From the NCBI GenBank assembly GCA_017623235.1, contig JAGAPN010000043.1, forward strand, positions 1-35,282: DNA of 35,282 nt. The letters are read 5' to 3'. A program made the position numbers and the translations under genes. Numbering within the stretch: the first letter of the stretch is position 1; each line of letters starts with the position of its first letter. Shown here piece by piece: positions 1 through 8,580 of the stretch. A model generated the notes under the pieces. It was not told where the DNA came from and searched no databases. It saw only the letters and a program-made list of their open reading frames with translations. This DNA is from Clostridia bacterium (lineage in GTDB: Bacteria > Bacillota > Clostridia > Oscillospirales > Acutalibacteraceae).

Positions 1-204
1 GAATTCCACACATATATAAAAGACCTTACCATTGCCGATTACTCGGTATCGGGCGACCTTTCGACAACCACCTACAGCAACGGTACCAAGGTGCTGGTAA
101 ACTACGGTGACGCGGAAGCCGCAGCCGAGGGTGCAACGGTTTCCGCCCGAGGATTTACCGTTGTTAAGGACGGTAAATCGGTATTCCAAGGAGGTGAGAG
201 CTGA
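1..204 (+). CDS. C-terminal end of a DUF5696-like secreted protein (partial)
   Basis: Frame 1 is open from the first base to a TGA at 202-204 and gives the last 67 residues of a protein that starts outside the window. The tail is beta-rich and contains 'TTYSNGTKVLVNYGD', followed by a short 'GFTVVK' strand. From memory this resembles the C-terminal beta domain of DUF5696 proteins and of some clan-A glycosidases, which often sit next to sugar ABC permeases in Clostridia. The stop overlaps the ATG of the next permease by one base (TGATG), so the two are translationally coupled. The family call is tentative; that this is the coding tail of the operon's preceding gene is well supported by the frame and the overlap. 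Confidence 0.6.
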   Translation, partial: EFHTYIKDLTIADYSVSGDLSTTTYSNGTKVLVNYGDAEAAAEGATVSARGFTVVKDGKSVFQGGES

Positions 205-1112
205 TGAAAAGTAAAAGCAAGCTTGCAAGACCCGGCTTTATGACGCTGGAGCGCAAGTCCCGCTGGTTTGGCTACGTTTTTCTCGCTCCCTGGCTTCTGG
301 GACTGCTTACCTTCTTCGTGATACCCTTCTTTTCATCCATCGGCTACTCACTTAACCAAACTCTTATTGGTAAAGAAGGTCTTGAACAGACCTGGGTCGG
401 CTTTGAAAACTTCAACTATATGCTGTTCGAGGAGCCGAACTTCGTCCGCAACATTACCTCTGAAATACAGGCCTTGCTTACAAACGTTCCCATTATTCTG
501 ATTTTCTCGCTGCTCATTTCTCTGCTGCTTAATCAGGATTTCAGAGGCCGTGTATTTGCCCGAAGCCTTTTCTTCATCCCGGTTATCGTGGCATCGGGTC
601 TGGTTATCAAGGTAATTCAGGGTGACGTTTTCACAAACGTCGGTATGAAAAGCGACGAATCCGCTATCTTCCAGGTAGGCGTGGTGGCCGATATTCTGGC
701 AAATATGAATATTGACCAGGGCATTATTACCTTTATCACCACCGCCACCTCCCAGATATTCGACCTTAGCTGGCGTTCAGGCGTGCAGATACTGCTCTTC
801 CTCAGCGCCCTGCAACGAATTCCCGTAACATATTACGAGGTTGCCTCGGTAGAAGGCGCCAACGCCTGGGAATCCTTCTGGAGAATAACCTTCCCCGTGC
901 TGGCACCCAACTGTATCCTCGTAACTGTTTATACAATAATCGACACCTTTACCGACACGTCAAATACTGTAATGACCAGTATTATCGACCGCTTCAATGA
1001 AATGAAATACGGCTATGCGTCGGCGTCGGCAGTAATGTATTTCCTTGTAATACTTGTTATTTTGGGAATTATAATGCTGCTTTTCGGAAGGAAGGTTGAT
1101 TATTCGACATGA
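204..1112 (+). CDS. Sugar ABC transporter permease, MalF/LacF-like (CUT1)
   Basis: A 302-residue inner-membrane permease of the binding-protein-dependent CUT1 importers. It has an N-terminal cytoplasmic stretch, a first membrane helix at about residues 25-50 ('FLAPWLLGLLTFFVIPFF'), several further helices, and the EAA loop near residues 214-237 ('EVASVEGANAWESFWRITFP'), which docks onto the ATPase. An unusually long polar segment lies between the third and fourth helices (about residues 145-190). The ribosome site is AAGGAGG inside the end of the upstream gene, and the start overlaps that stop. It pairs with the permease at 1147. No ATPase gene is in the window, so a shared MsmX-type ATPase elsewhere is likely (inference from Gram-positive CUT1 systems). 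Confidence 0.93.
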   Translation: MKSKSKLARPGFMTLERKSRWFGYVFLAPWLLGLLTFFVIPFFSSIGYSLNQTLIGKEGLEQTWVGFENFNYMLFEEPNFVRNITSEIQALLTNVPIILIFSLLISLLLNQDFRGRVFARSLFFIPVIVASGLVIKVIQGDVFTNVGMKSDESAIFQVGVVADILANMNIDQGIITFITTATSQIFDLSWRSGVQILLFLSALQRIPVTYYEVASVEGANAWESFWRITFPVLAPNCILVTVYTIIDTFTDTSNTVMTSIIDRFNEMKYGYASASAVMYFLVILVILGIIMLLFGRKVDYST

Positions 1113-1146
1113 TGAAAATAAGACTTAAAAAGGAGGGGATAGTTTA

Positions 1147-2100
1147 ATGCAGCTTAGCAACCGCACCAAGCAGAAGATAGGTAAATCAGCCTTTGCCGTC
1201 TTCCGCACCCTGTTTCTTATCGGTATGGCCTACGTTCTGCTCTTTCCCATACTTGTTATGATAACGAGAGCTATCCGCCCCTATACCGATATGTATAACC
1301 CCTCCATAGTATGGATACCCAGCCGTCTTACAGGTGAAAATTTCGCCTTTGCCCTTGAGGCTCTGGGCGGTTGGCCCGCAATGTTCAAAACCTTAAGAAT
1401 AGTGCTTGTCAGCACCCTTCTTTCGATGTTTACCTGCTCTATGGCAGGCTACGGCCTGGCAAGGTTCCGTATAAAGCTTTCGGGCGTGTTTGTAATTTTC
1501 GCCGCCCTTACGGTTATGGTACCTATCCAGACCTACGTAATACCCCTTTTCTTCCAGTTCCGCTTTTTTGATTGGTTTGGTATCGGGTCGTTAATCGGCC
1601 TGTTTACGGGGGATCCACTTACCTCCAACCTCACCGTCAGCGAATCGGTGTATTACATATTAAGTATACTCGGTGTTTCCACTAAAAACGGCATCTTTAT
1701 TCTGCTGTTTATGCTTAACTACAAAAGCATCCCGAGTGAGCTTGAAATGGCCGCCAGGGTAGACGGGGCAGGGGAGTTCAGAACTTATTTCCAGATAATG
1801 CTACCCAATGCGTTACCCAGCTTTGTCGTTACCTTCGTAATGTCAATGGTTTGGGTCTGGAACGACAGCTTCTTCCCCAGCGTGGTATACAGACAGGACT
1901 TCTTCCTATCCAAGCGAATGGTAGATATCCGAGTTCTCGCCACCAATGTCTTAGGCCAAAGCGCCTACGCCTCAAACCTTAGTGAAACGGGCATTATGTT
2001 CGCCGCCTGTCTTATCTTTGTAGCGCCGCTGCTCATAATGTATATGTTTGTGCAGAAGCTCTTTATCCAAAGTGCCGAGCGCTCGGGTATAACGGGCTAA
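1147..2100 (+). CDS. Sugar ABC transporter permease, MalG-like (CUT1)
   Basis: A 317-residue partner permease. The N-terminal helix at about 17-38 is followed by 'LFPILVMITRAIRPYTDMYNP', typical of MalG-type subunits. The EAA loop ('EMAARVDGAGEFRTYFQIML') is followed by 'PNALPSFVVTF'. It lies 34 bases after the first permease with an AAGGAGGGG ribosome site, so both are co-transcribed. A long soluble insertion around residues 145-170 replaces the usual short periplasmic-side loop. The two candidate substrate-binding lipoproteins are not adjacent but about 15 kb downstream (16907 and 18309), with the surface proteins in between. Substrate cannot be read from the permease alone; the context points to an oligosaccharide. 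Confidence 0.93.
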   Translation: MQLSNRTKQKIGKSAFAVFRTLFLIGMAYVLLFPILVMITRAIRPYTDMYNPSIVWIPSRLTGENFAFALEALGGWPAMFKTLRIVLVSTLLSMFTCSMAGYGLARFRIKLSGVFVIFAALTVMVPIQTYVIPLFFQFRFFDWFGIGSLIGLFTGDPLTSNLTVSESVYYILSILGVSTKNGIFILLFMLNYKSIPSELEMAARVDGAGEFRTYFQIMLPNALPSFVVTFVMSMVWVWNDSFFPSVVYRQDFFLSKRMVDIRVLATNVLGQSAYASNLSETGIMFAACLIFVAPLLIMYMFVQKLFIQSAERSGITG

Positions 2101-2164
2101 CCCCACCCCATTAATTTCGTTTCCAATAAAATTAAAATAAAAACTTTTCAAGGAGGTGAATGAA

Positions 2165-2980
2165 TTGAAGAGAATCATAGCGATAGTTTTATGTATGATG
2201 TTGCTGTTCGTCGGCTGTGGTGATACAGGCAGCCAGCCGGGCAGTAGCCAGGACTCTTCAACTCAAAATTCGAAACCCACGTCATCCGATACCGCATCGG
2301 ACGGTACATCCTCTCCTACAGGTGACGATACGTCATCCGACAGCCAGAGCGAGGCTGCAAAGCCCAACTCCTACGAGGGTGTAGACCGTAACGTGCTGGG
2401 TAGTGCCACCGATATCAGACGGGATATTAAGGCGTTACCTGCAATGGTCACCATCACACCTGAGCAGATTGCCAAGTGTATGGGCGGTCAGATGGCCTCG
2501 GTAGTAACCGGTAAGGAGTATGCAGCTCCCGGCCAGACCAAGGCTATAAAGCTTTCGGGCGCAGGACAGGTAATGTTCTCCGAAAAGCTTGCCGAAAAGC
2601 TGCCCAACGGCCTTGACGAAGCCGTAGTGCTTGACCCTGTAGACGGTTCTCTTGCCGCATACGAGGGAATTCGTATGTACATAAAGATTAAGCGCCCCGC
2701 AGGAAAGACCTATAGCCGCATCAATATGCGCTTCTTTAACGGTAGCTATTCATACTACCGTCAGTTCAGCGAAATCACCGTAACCCTTCCCGACGGTGAC
2801 TATGAGGGCTATATTGAATGTCCCTTCAGCGAATTCGTAAGCGGCTATAATAAGGAAGTAAAGGCCAATAACAAGCATGATATTTCCTTCTTCGGCTTTA
2901 ATATTTCAATGGAAGGCAACCCCGAAGGCCTTGAGGTATACGTATCCGACTTCGGCGCCTACCGTGAAATGTATTGGTAA
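2165..2980 (+). CDS. Small surface lipoprotein with one jelly-roll-like carbohydrate module
   Basis: I choose the TTG at 2165 because AGGAGGTG lies at 2151-2158, about 8 bases upstream; the in-frame GTG at 2156 sits inside that ribosome site. The protein has 271 residues: a lipoprotein signal with lipobox 'LFVGC' (Cys 18), a Ser/Thr/Asp/Gly-rich spacer to about residue 65, then a beta-rich domain. The domain ends with the sequence pattern YEGIRMYIK ... DYEGYIECPFSEF ... ISFFGFNI ... VYVSDFGAYRE. The same pattern occurs three times in the protein at 14536-16842, so this is a one-module version of the same fold. It is probably a non-catalytic glycan-binding protein tethered to the membrane next to the importer. 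Function is inferred; the family has no name I recognise. Confidence 0.8.
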   Translation: MKRIIAIVLCMMLLFVGCGDTGSQPGSSQDSSTQNSKPTSSDTASDGTSSPTGDDTSSDSQSEAAKPNSYEGVDRNVLGSATDIRRDIKALPAMVTITPEQIAKCMGGQMASVVTGKEYAAPGQTKAIKLSGAGQVMFSEKLAEKLPNGLDEAVVLDPVDGSLAAYEGIRMYIKIKRPAGKTYSRINMRFFNGSYSYYRQFSEITVTLPDGDYEGYIECPFSEFVSGYNKEVKANNKHDISFFGFNISMEGNPEGLEVYVSDFGAYREMYW

Positions 2981-3004
2981 AATATTAAAAAAGGAGTAAT
3001 TTAT

Positions 3005-6000
3005 ATGAGAAAACTATTAGCAGTTCTCCTCGCAGCGGTTATGCTGGTAACATCACTTAGCTGTCTTACCCTTATGACCGTTTCCGCAGACTCCGCAGCC
3101 ACAGTAACCCCTTATACCCCCGACACATTTGCAACCGCAAATACAGATAATGCGCTTGTGAACTTTTCCGATAACCTGCTTGCAGGCGATGCAGAGTGGG
3201 TTGTTGGCACATGGCCGACAAATATTTATACGGCATCATCTATTACAAGCGTAACAGCCAGCATGCTGTATGATGGTGATTTCAGCCAGTTATATGAGTG
3301 CTACAACTGGTATAAGCCTTCTACAGCCGCTAGCTGCGAAAATAGTTATATTACATTCTCTATTAACGCATCTTACGCTACAGTTGACAAGATTTTCCTC
3401 GCCGGTGCAGAGAATTCCAAGCTTCTTGATTTCAAGGTATATCTTGGAATGGACAAAGATACCCTCTATAGTGAAACAAATCTTGTAGCTACCTATAATG
3501 CTGCAGATGCAGATTTAGATAAATACGTATATACTATCGGATTATCCGAGGCCGTAAAAGCTAAGTATATCGGCTTTAAATTTACCGATACTCGTGGTTT
3601 GAAAGATTATACTCAGCCTACAAACTATGACCAGTATGCTGCTGCTATTTCTGCAGTTGGCGCATACGGCACCCTGCCTTATACTGTAGATGCCTACACC
3701 AAAGATGAATTTACCACCGCTAACGCAGGCAATGCTATAGAGAATCTTAGCGGAAACAACCTTCTCACAGGCAATCCCGAGTACAAAATTTGTGGTGTGG
3801 TAAATGGCGCATACGGCAGCATTGTAAGTGATGCTCAGCCCGGACAAATATCCTCCGCCTGGCTTTATAACGGCGCTATGCAGCAGGTTTGGCAGCGCTC
3901 CGAATGGGCCAAACCCTATACAAGCCATTCTGCCGACAAGAGCTATATTACCTTTAATATAAGTGGCAACTTTATTGCTATTGATAAAATTTTCCTTGCA
4001 GGTACTGTCGACAGCACCCTTGCTGATTTTGAGATTTATCTGGGTACCGACAAGGATACCCTTTATAATGCCGAAAATATGGTAGCCACCTATTCAGGAC
4101 CCGAAGGTACCGATAAGTATGTTTATTGGGTAGAGCTTGACGAGGGCAAGGAAGCTAAATACCTTGGTATTAGAGTTCCTACATTGCGTTCTGTCCACAA
4201 TATGATTGACCCTTATAATACTTATTCCCTTGAGCTTACCGGTGTTGGCGCATACGGCTCCACCGCTTGCACTATTACTGAAAATTTAGTTAATTCTTCA
4301 GGTGTAATCGAATATCCCTTGGCAGTGCCTCTGAATTATCATCTCAAGCCATATTATACTCGTCATACTGGTTGGAACAGTACTGACGGTCACCTTGATG
4401 GATGGAGTGTAAACGGAACCGACAAATTGACTGATGGCCAATATGCTATTTCAGGTCAAGCGGTATTGTGGGATACAACTGTTGGTGGAAACACCTTCAA
4501 AATAGCATATGATCTTAAACATCAGTTTAATATAACAGATGTTCTCATTTCATCCGGCTCTGCTAATGCAGAATATGCTAATAAATGGAATGTTTATATT
4601 TCTAATGACAAAGATACACTGTTCAATGCAGAAAATCTTTATTGTGCAGTAGACCTTACTCACTTGGGAACAACCGTAGGTGGCTATGTTACGAACACAA
4701 AATTCCCCTCTGCGGTAAAAGGTCAGTATGTAGGTATACACCTTCTTGAAACCTCCGGTGATAAAACCTTCAATGCAAATGAAATTGCGATTTTTGGTGA
4801 GGATGATTGGACATCCGAGTATCAAGGTTACCTGCCTAATGTACCCGGAAATAATATCTTAAATGGTATTGAAACCTTTAAGGTATCATCGGCTAATTCT
4901 CATGGAGATACAAATTATGTGACAAAGGCTCCCACCGACAGCGATAATGGCTATACCACCTTTGGCACAAAATTAACCGACAATGCGACAACAGCAGTTG
5001 TTACCCAGTGGAATATGAACTGTAACAGAGTTACAAAGGGAGGAGTATATCCTTTTGACGTGGCATTTGCTACAGGTCGTTACGTGTTTGATATTGGTGA
5101 AGGAAAGACAGCTACCGCAGGCTCGGTTCTTGTACAAGGTAACGGCAGCCAGTACGGATATAAATATCTTGCCTTTGTTTCGAACGACGAAAGCATAGCA
5201 ACCACTCCGGAAAATCTTTTCAAATCTGAAAACCTCTTTGCTATTTGTGATGATGTAACTTACGGTTCTGCAATGGCATTCGTAGATGAAAACCATTATA
5301 AAACTGGACGATTCTTCGGAGTTATGATTTATGATGCACTGTCTGGTGAAAACACAACACGCATTACAGAAATTGGTTTTTATGCACCCGAAAGCGTAAC
5401 AGTACAAAACACAGAAACTGTTCCCGAAAATAGTCTTACAGCAGGTAAGAATTTCTATAAGGGAACAGACCGCACAGCAGGCACCTCCGTTACAACTTCA
5501 GCCGCAGCAGGTAATATATCCGCTATTAATGATGGAGTAATGAATACTAATACAAAAAAGGTTGAGTATTCTGCTACATGGTGGAATGCCAAAGGAAGCA
5601 ACTTCTATTTTGACCTTGGTAACGTTGCAAAAATCAATAAGATTGTTCTTTCTACTGCAGACTTCCAGAGAGGCGGACCTCTTATGTCATATGCAGTGTA
5701 TATTTCAGACACAGCAGCTGACCTATTTAATGTAGAAAATCAGATTGCCTTTGTTTGGAATAAGAATAATGACGTAGCTCAAGAAATTACATTTGATTCT
5801 ATTACAGGACAATATGTCGGTGTTTATGTATTAGGAACAACTAACGATACCAGTTCTTCTTTGGCACCTCTTTACCTTTCCGAGTTTGCTGTTTATGGTA
5901 AAATTGACCCCGAAAATTACGATTACATAGATCCCGCTACCGACGAAGACCTTTCATCTCTTGGAAATAACCTTCTTGACGAGGTTACCACTGAGGCAAC

Positions 6001-8188
6001 TATTGAGAACGCTGACCTGCTTACCAACAACGTAATCAAGTCCACCTTCAACAACCAGAAGGTAAACGTTGCTGCAGGCACCAAGCTTACCTACGACATC
6101 GGTATGGCTCTCGATATTGAAAACATCGTAGTTTCTACTGTAGCTCCGGCAACCTATAAGGTATATCTCGGCAACGATGCCGCAACCTTATTTGCTACTC
6201 CTGCAATTGATTACTATGCCGACGATACAGTACAACTCTTTAAACTTACAGGACCCGTCAACGCCCAGTACGTAGGCTTTGAGTTTACTGCTGATGCTAC
6301 CGTTATCGAGCTTGGCGCTTACGCTAAGGTTGATATATCCGAATTTACCGGCGATAAGGAAATCGCAAATATCTACGTTGACGGTAATAAGGTAGACTTT
6401 GTTGACGCCAACGTTTACAAGAACAACTCCGCAATCCAGGTAGTTTATGCTGGCGGCGACAACGACGTAATCCTTGTTAAGGGTACTGCTCTTACCAAGA
6501 ACGAAGCTCTTGCCAATGCATTCGACTTCCAGGGCGCACAGGTTCGCACCAACGCTCCCGGCGGTCTCCGCTTTGTAAACACCATCTCTGCAAATGCTCT
6601 GGCACTTGCCTCCAAGGTAGGCACCCTTTCTGCTAAATTTGCAGACCTTAACGGCGCAGACCTTACTAACATCGATACCACCGATTACGTAATTGCAAAC
6701 GCAGTAGTATTCGACGCCGACACCGCTATCTGGATGAACGGCGTAGAGGGCACCTTCTCTATCACCATCAACAACATTAAGGATTATCTGGCCGCTACCT
6801 ACTATGCAGCCCGTCCTTACGCAGTTGTTACCGTTGACGAGGTAGAGTACACCATCTACGGCGAAGAGGTTAAGAATTCCCCCGCCGAAATCGCACAGAT
6901 TGCCCGTGACGACGAAAATGCAAACCTTTCTCCCGAGGCTAGGAGCTACCTTGACACTATGGTTCAGAACGCTAACGTTATGAACGTAGCAACCACCGGC
7001 GCCGCAGCCCTCGGTATCAGCGAAGCCCAGCTTGAAGCTTCTATTGTAAATGCAGATGCCGACTACAGCCGTCTGGCAAAGGTTATCGAAAAGGCTAAAA
7101 GCGGTCAGCCCATTAAGCTTACCGCCCTGGGCGGCTCGGTTACCCATGGCGCATACTCCGGCGGCAACCAGGCAGTTACCTGCTATGCCAACCGTTTCCG
7201 TGAGTACCTTGCCAACACCTTCGGCGTAGAGGTTACCCTGGTTAATGCAGGTATCTCTGCCACCAACTCCGACGTTGGTCTTGCCCGTTTCGATACCAAC
7301 GTTCCTGCCGATACCGACCTTTTAGTTGTTGATTTCGCAGTTAATGATTATCCCAGGGGCAGAGAAGATAATGAAACCGTACAGACCGTTGATACCTCTT
7401 ACGAGGCTATCATCCGCAAGGCCCTTGATAAGGATATGGCAGTTATGCTGCTCTTCAACGTTTACAATAACGGCGGCACCGCTACCAACGACCAGATTGT
7501 AAAGACCAGAATAGGCAACCACTACAAGCTGCCTATGGTCAGCGTGCTTGACGCCGTTTGGGACGGCACCGCATACCGTGAAGAAATTGACGGCAATCCC
7601 CAGACCGTTCTTAGCAACGACAACATTCATCCCAACGCTTACGGTCACAAGCTTCTTGCATCCCTGCTTTCCTACACCATGGCAAACGCTATTGCCTTTG
7701 GCGATGCAACCGCTGAAAGCTATATGCCTGCAGACTATTTCTATGCAGATACCGCTGCAAAGGTAAACACCGTTCTTTACACTACCGAGAACCTCCCCGA
7801 GGAGTGGGTAGTTTCTATGGGTGACTACTATGCAGAGGGCTCTCAGTACAATGAGAAGCTTCCCAACGCCTGGCGTATAGATAACACAGGCACTCAGCCT
7901 ATGGTGCTTAACATTCCCAACGCAACCTACGTTACACTCATTATCTACAGACCCCATCTTTCTTATGATAACGAAGTAGTTAACGCACAGGCACCCATTC
8001 ACACACTTACCGTAAACGGCACTGCCCAGCAGATTTATGGTGCCCAGACCGACAGCTTTGCGGTAGCACTTAACAACTTCTGTAGCACCACCGCTACCGA
8101 TTGCGAGGTTACCCTCTCCACCGCCTTTAAGGACGGCGGCGTGGAAACCGCCCGTATCATCGGCTTCGCAGTTGCACAGGCAGAATAA
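3005..8188 (+). CDS. Giant secreted SGNH-family hydrolase with six discoidin-like modules
   Basis: A 1727-residue protein with a classical signal peptide (cleavage near 'TVSAD', residues 27-30). About six beta-sandwich modules follow (residues 30-1110). Each carries a 'KxYLGxDKDTLY'-like strand and ends in 'GAYG' or 'IAIFGE', which resembles F5/8 type C folds. Next comes an unnamed conserved domain beginning 'GAQVRTNAPGGLRFVNTIS' (about 1177-1350), then an SGNH hydrolase: block I GGSVTHG (Ser 1378), block II Gly 1416 in 'NAGISATNS', block III 'FAVND' (Asn 1447) and block V DNIH (Asp 1539, His 1542). A C-terminal beta domain closes it. It is probably a carbohydrate esterase or deacylase acting outside the cell. 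No SLH, LPXTG or membrane anchor is visible. ATG with AAAAAAGGAG upstream. Codon choice changes sharply near 5950. Confidence 0.85.
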   Translation: MRKLLAVLLAAVMLVTSLSCLTLMTVSADSAATVTPYTPDTFATANTDNALVNFSDNLLAGDAEWVVGTWPTNIYTASSITSVTASMLYDGDFSQLYECYNWYKPSTAASCENSYITFSINASYATVDKIFLAGAENSKLLDFKVYLGMDKDTLYSETNLVATYNAADADLDKYVYTIGLSEAVKAKYIGFKFTDTRGLKDYTQPTNYDQYAAAISAVGAYGTLPYTVDAYTKDEFTTANAGNAIENLSGNNLLTGNPEYKICGVVNGAYGSIVSDAQPGQISSAWLYNGAMQQVWQRSEWAKPYTSHSADKSYITFNISGNFIAIDKIFLAGTVDSTLADFEIYLGTDKDTLYNAENMVATYSGPEGTDKYVYWVELDEGKEAKYLGIRVPTLRSVHNMIDPYNTYSLELTGVGAYGSTACTITENLVNSSGVIEYPLAVPLNYHLKPYYTRHTGWNSTDGHLDGWSVNGTDKLTDGQYAISGQAVLWDTTVGGNTFKIAYDLKHQFNITDVLISSGSANAEYANKWNVYISNDKDTLFNAENLYCAVDLTHLGTTVGGYVTNTKFPSAVKGQYVGIHLLETSGDKTFNANEIAIFGEDDWTSEYQGYLPNVPGNNILNGIETFKVSSANSHGDTNYVTKAPTDSDNGYTTFGTKLTDNATTAVVTQWNMNCNRVTKGGVYPFDVAFATGRYVFDIGEGKTATAGSVLVQGNGSQYGYKYLAFVSNDESIATTPENLFKSENLFAICDDVTYGSAMAFVDENHYKTGRFFGVMIYDALSGENTTRITEIGFYAPESVTVQNTETVPENSLTAGKNFYKGTDRTAGTSVTTSAAAGNISAINDGVMNTNTKKVEYSATWWNAKGSNFYFDLGNVAKINKIVLSTADFQRGGPLMSYAVYISDTAADLFNVENQIAFVWNKNNDVAQEITFDSITGQYVGVYVLGTTNDTSSSLAPLYLSEFAVYGKIDPENYDYIDPATDEDLSSLGNNLLDEVTTEATIENADLLTNNVIKSTFNNQKVNVAAGTKLTYDIGMALDIENIVVSTVAPATYKVYLGNDAATLFATPAIDYYADDTVQLFKLTGPVNAQYVGFEFTADATVIELGAYAKVDISEFTGDKEIANIYVDGNKVDFVDANVYKNNSAIQVVYAGGDNDVILVKGTALTKNEALANAFDFQGAQVRTNAPGGLRFVNTISANALALASKVGTLSAKFADLNGADLTNIDTTDYVIANAVVFDADTAIWMNGVEGTFSITINNIKDYLAATYYAARPYAVVTVDEVEYTIYGEEVKNSPAEIAQIARDDENANLSPEARSYLDTMVQNANVMNVATTGAAALGISEAQLEASIVNADADYSRLAKVIEKAKSGQPIKLTALGGSVTHGAYSGGNQAVTCYANRFREYLANTFGVEVTLVNAGISATNSDVGLARFDTNVPADTDLLVVDFAVNDYPRGREDNETVQTVDTSYEAIIRKALDKDMAVMLLFNVYNNGGTATNDQIVKTRIGNHYKLPMVSVLDAVWDGTAYREEIDGNPQTVLSNDNIHPNAYGHKLLASLLSYTMANAIAFGDATAESYMPADYFYADTAAKVNTVLYTTENLPEEWVVSMGDYYAEGSQYNEKLPNAWRIDNTGTQPMVLNIPNATYVTLIIYRPHLSYDNEVVNAQAPIHTLTVNGTAQQIYGAQTDSFAVALNNFCSTTATDCEVTLSTAFKDGGVETARIIGFAVAQAE
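3095..6330 (+). repeat. Tandem discoidin-like protein modules, order A-A-B-C-D-E
   Basis: Six coding repeats of about 140-200 residues in the first giant protein. Approximate spans: A1 3095-3680, A2 3681-4260, B 4261-4800, C 4801-5390, D 5391-5905, E 5906-6330. The two A modules begin 'YTxxxF..AN..NA' and share 'KSYITF/NSYITF', 'DKIFLAG' and 'DKYVY'. B contains 'KIAYDLKHQFNITDVLISSG', C 'FDIGEGKTATAGSVLVQG', D 'FYFDLGNVAKINKIVLS' and E 'KLTYDIGMALDIENIVVS'. Boundaries are judged by eye from the recurring end motif. Confidence 0.75.
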
Positions 8189-8206
8189 TTCAGGAGGTAT
8201 ACAGCT

Positions 8207-8503
8207 ATGAAAAAAATCAGAGTATTATTCGCTATAGTAACAGCTATCGCAGTTCTTTGTACCGCTTCTATGGTTTCCCTTGCTGCAGCCCCCACTATTT
8301 ACGGTCACCTCAACGGTGATAAGGACTTCGATATATGCGACCTGGTGGCCGCATCTGTCGCTACCGATTTTGTAGAAGCCGCCGACCTTAACCTCGACGA
8401 CGTTATTGACGGAAACGACCTTCAGATTATGCGACTTGCTCTCTTAAACGACAGCGGCATGGACTATGAGCTTTCCTTCGACGCTACCGGCTTCGAAAAC
8501 TAA
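8207..8503 (+). CDS. Small secreted dockerin-like protein
   Basis: A 98-residue protein with its own ribosome site (AGGAGGT, 8192-8198) starting 18 bases after the giant esterase. Residues 1-28 form a signal peptide ending 'SLAAA'. Residues 34-46 and 60-72 form two calcium-loop repeats of dockerin type I: 'HLNGDKDFDICDL' and 'DLNLDDVIDGNDL', each followed by a helix. The second loop has all expected acidic/Asn ligand positions; the first has His in place of the first Asp. The helices lack the usual Lys-Arg pair. There is no catalytic domain at all, which is unusual, because dockerins are normally appended to enzymes. It may bind a cohesin encoded elsewhere, or be an independent calcium-binding subunit of the neighbouring esterases. 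Confidence 0.75.
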   Translation: MKKIRVLFAIVTAIAVLCTASMVSLAAAPTIYGHLNGDKDFDICDLVAASVATDFVEAADLNLDDVIDGNDLQIMRLALLNDSGMDYELSFDATGFEN

Positions 8504-8511
8504 TTAAATTC

Positions 8512-8539
8512 CCCCTGCCCCGTGTAAGCGGGGCAGGGG
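8512..8539 (+). other. Intercistronic GC-rich hairpin without T-tract
   Basis: An 11-bp perfect stem (8512-8522 with 8529-8539) closes a 6-base loop. No T-run follows, and an AAAGGAG ribosome site and GTG start come about 35 bases later. It is unlikely to be a full terminator. A partial attenuator, or a stabiliser/processing element protecting the 3' end of the upstream transcript, fits better. Confidence 0.6.
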
Positions 8540-8580
8540 ACACGGCAAATTTGCAAATCTAAAGTAAAGGAGAAAAGATA

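Noticed and set aside
2156..2164. GTG at 2156 as start of the small lipoprotein
   Set aside because: The GTG is part of the AGGAGGTG ribosome site itself; TTG at 2165 has correct spacing and gives a normal lipoprotein signal.
3005..3090. Possible lipobox ('SLSC' / 'SVSC') in the signal peptides of the two giant proteins
   Set aside because: The Cys is inside the hydrophobic core and followed by more hydrophobic residues and a good signal peptidase I site (VSA-D). The residues before Cys do not match the lipobox well.
6188..7147. A 319-codon minus-strand open frame opposite the first giant gene (similar ones at 7322-8002 and 11197-12045)
   Set aside because: Same cause: antisense shadow of strongly biased coding sequence. 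The translations are low-complexity Val/Cys/Gly/Ile-rich with no motifs.
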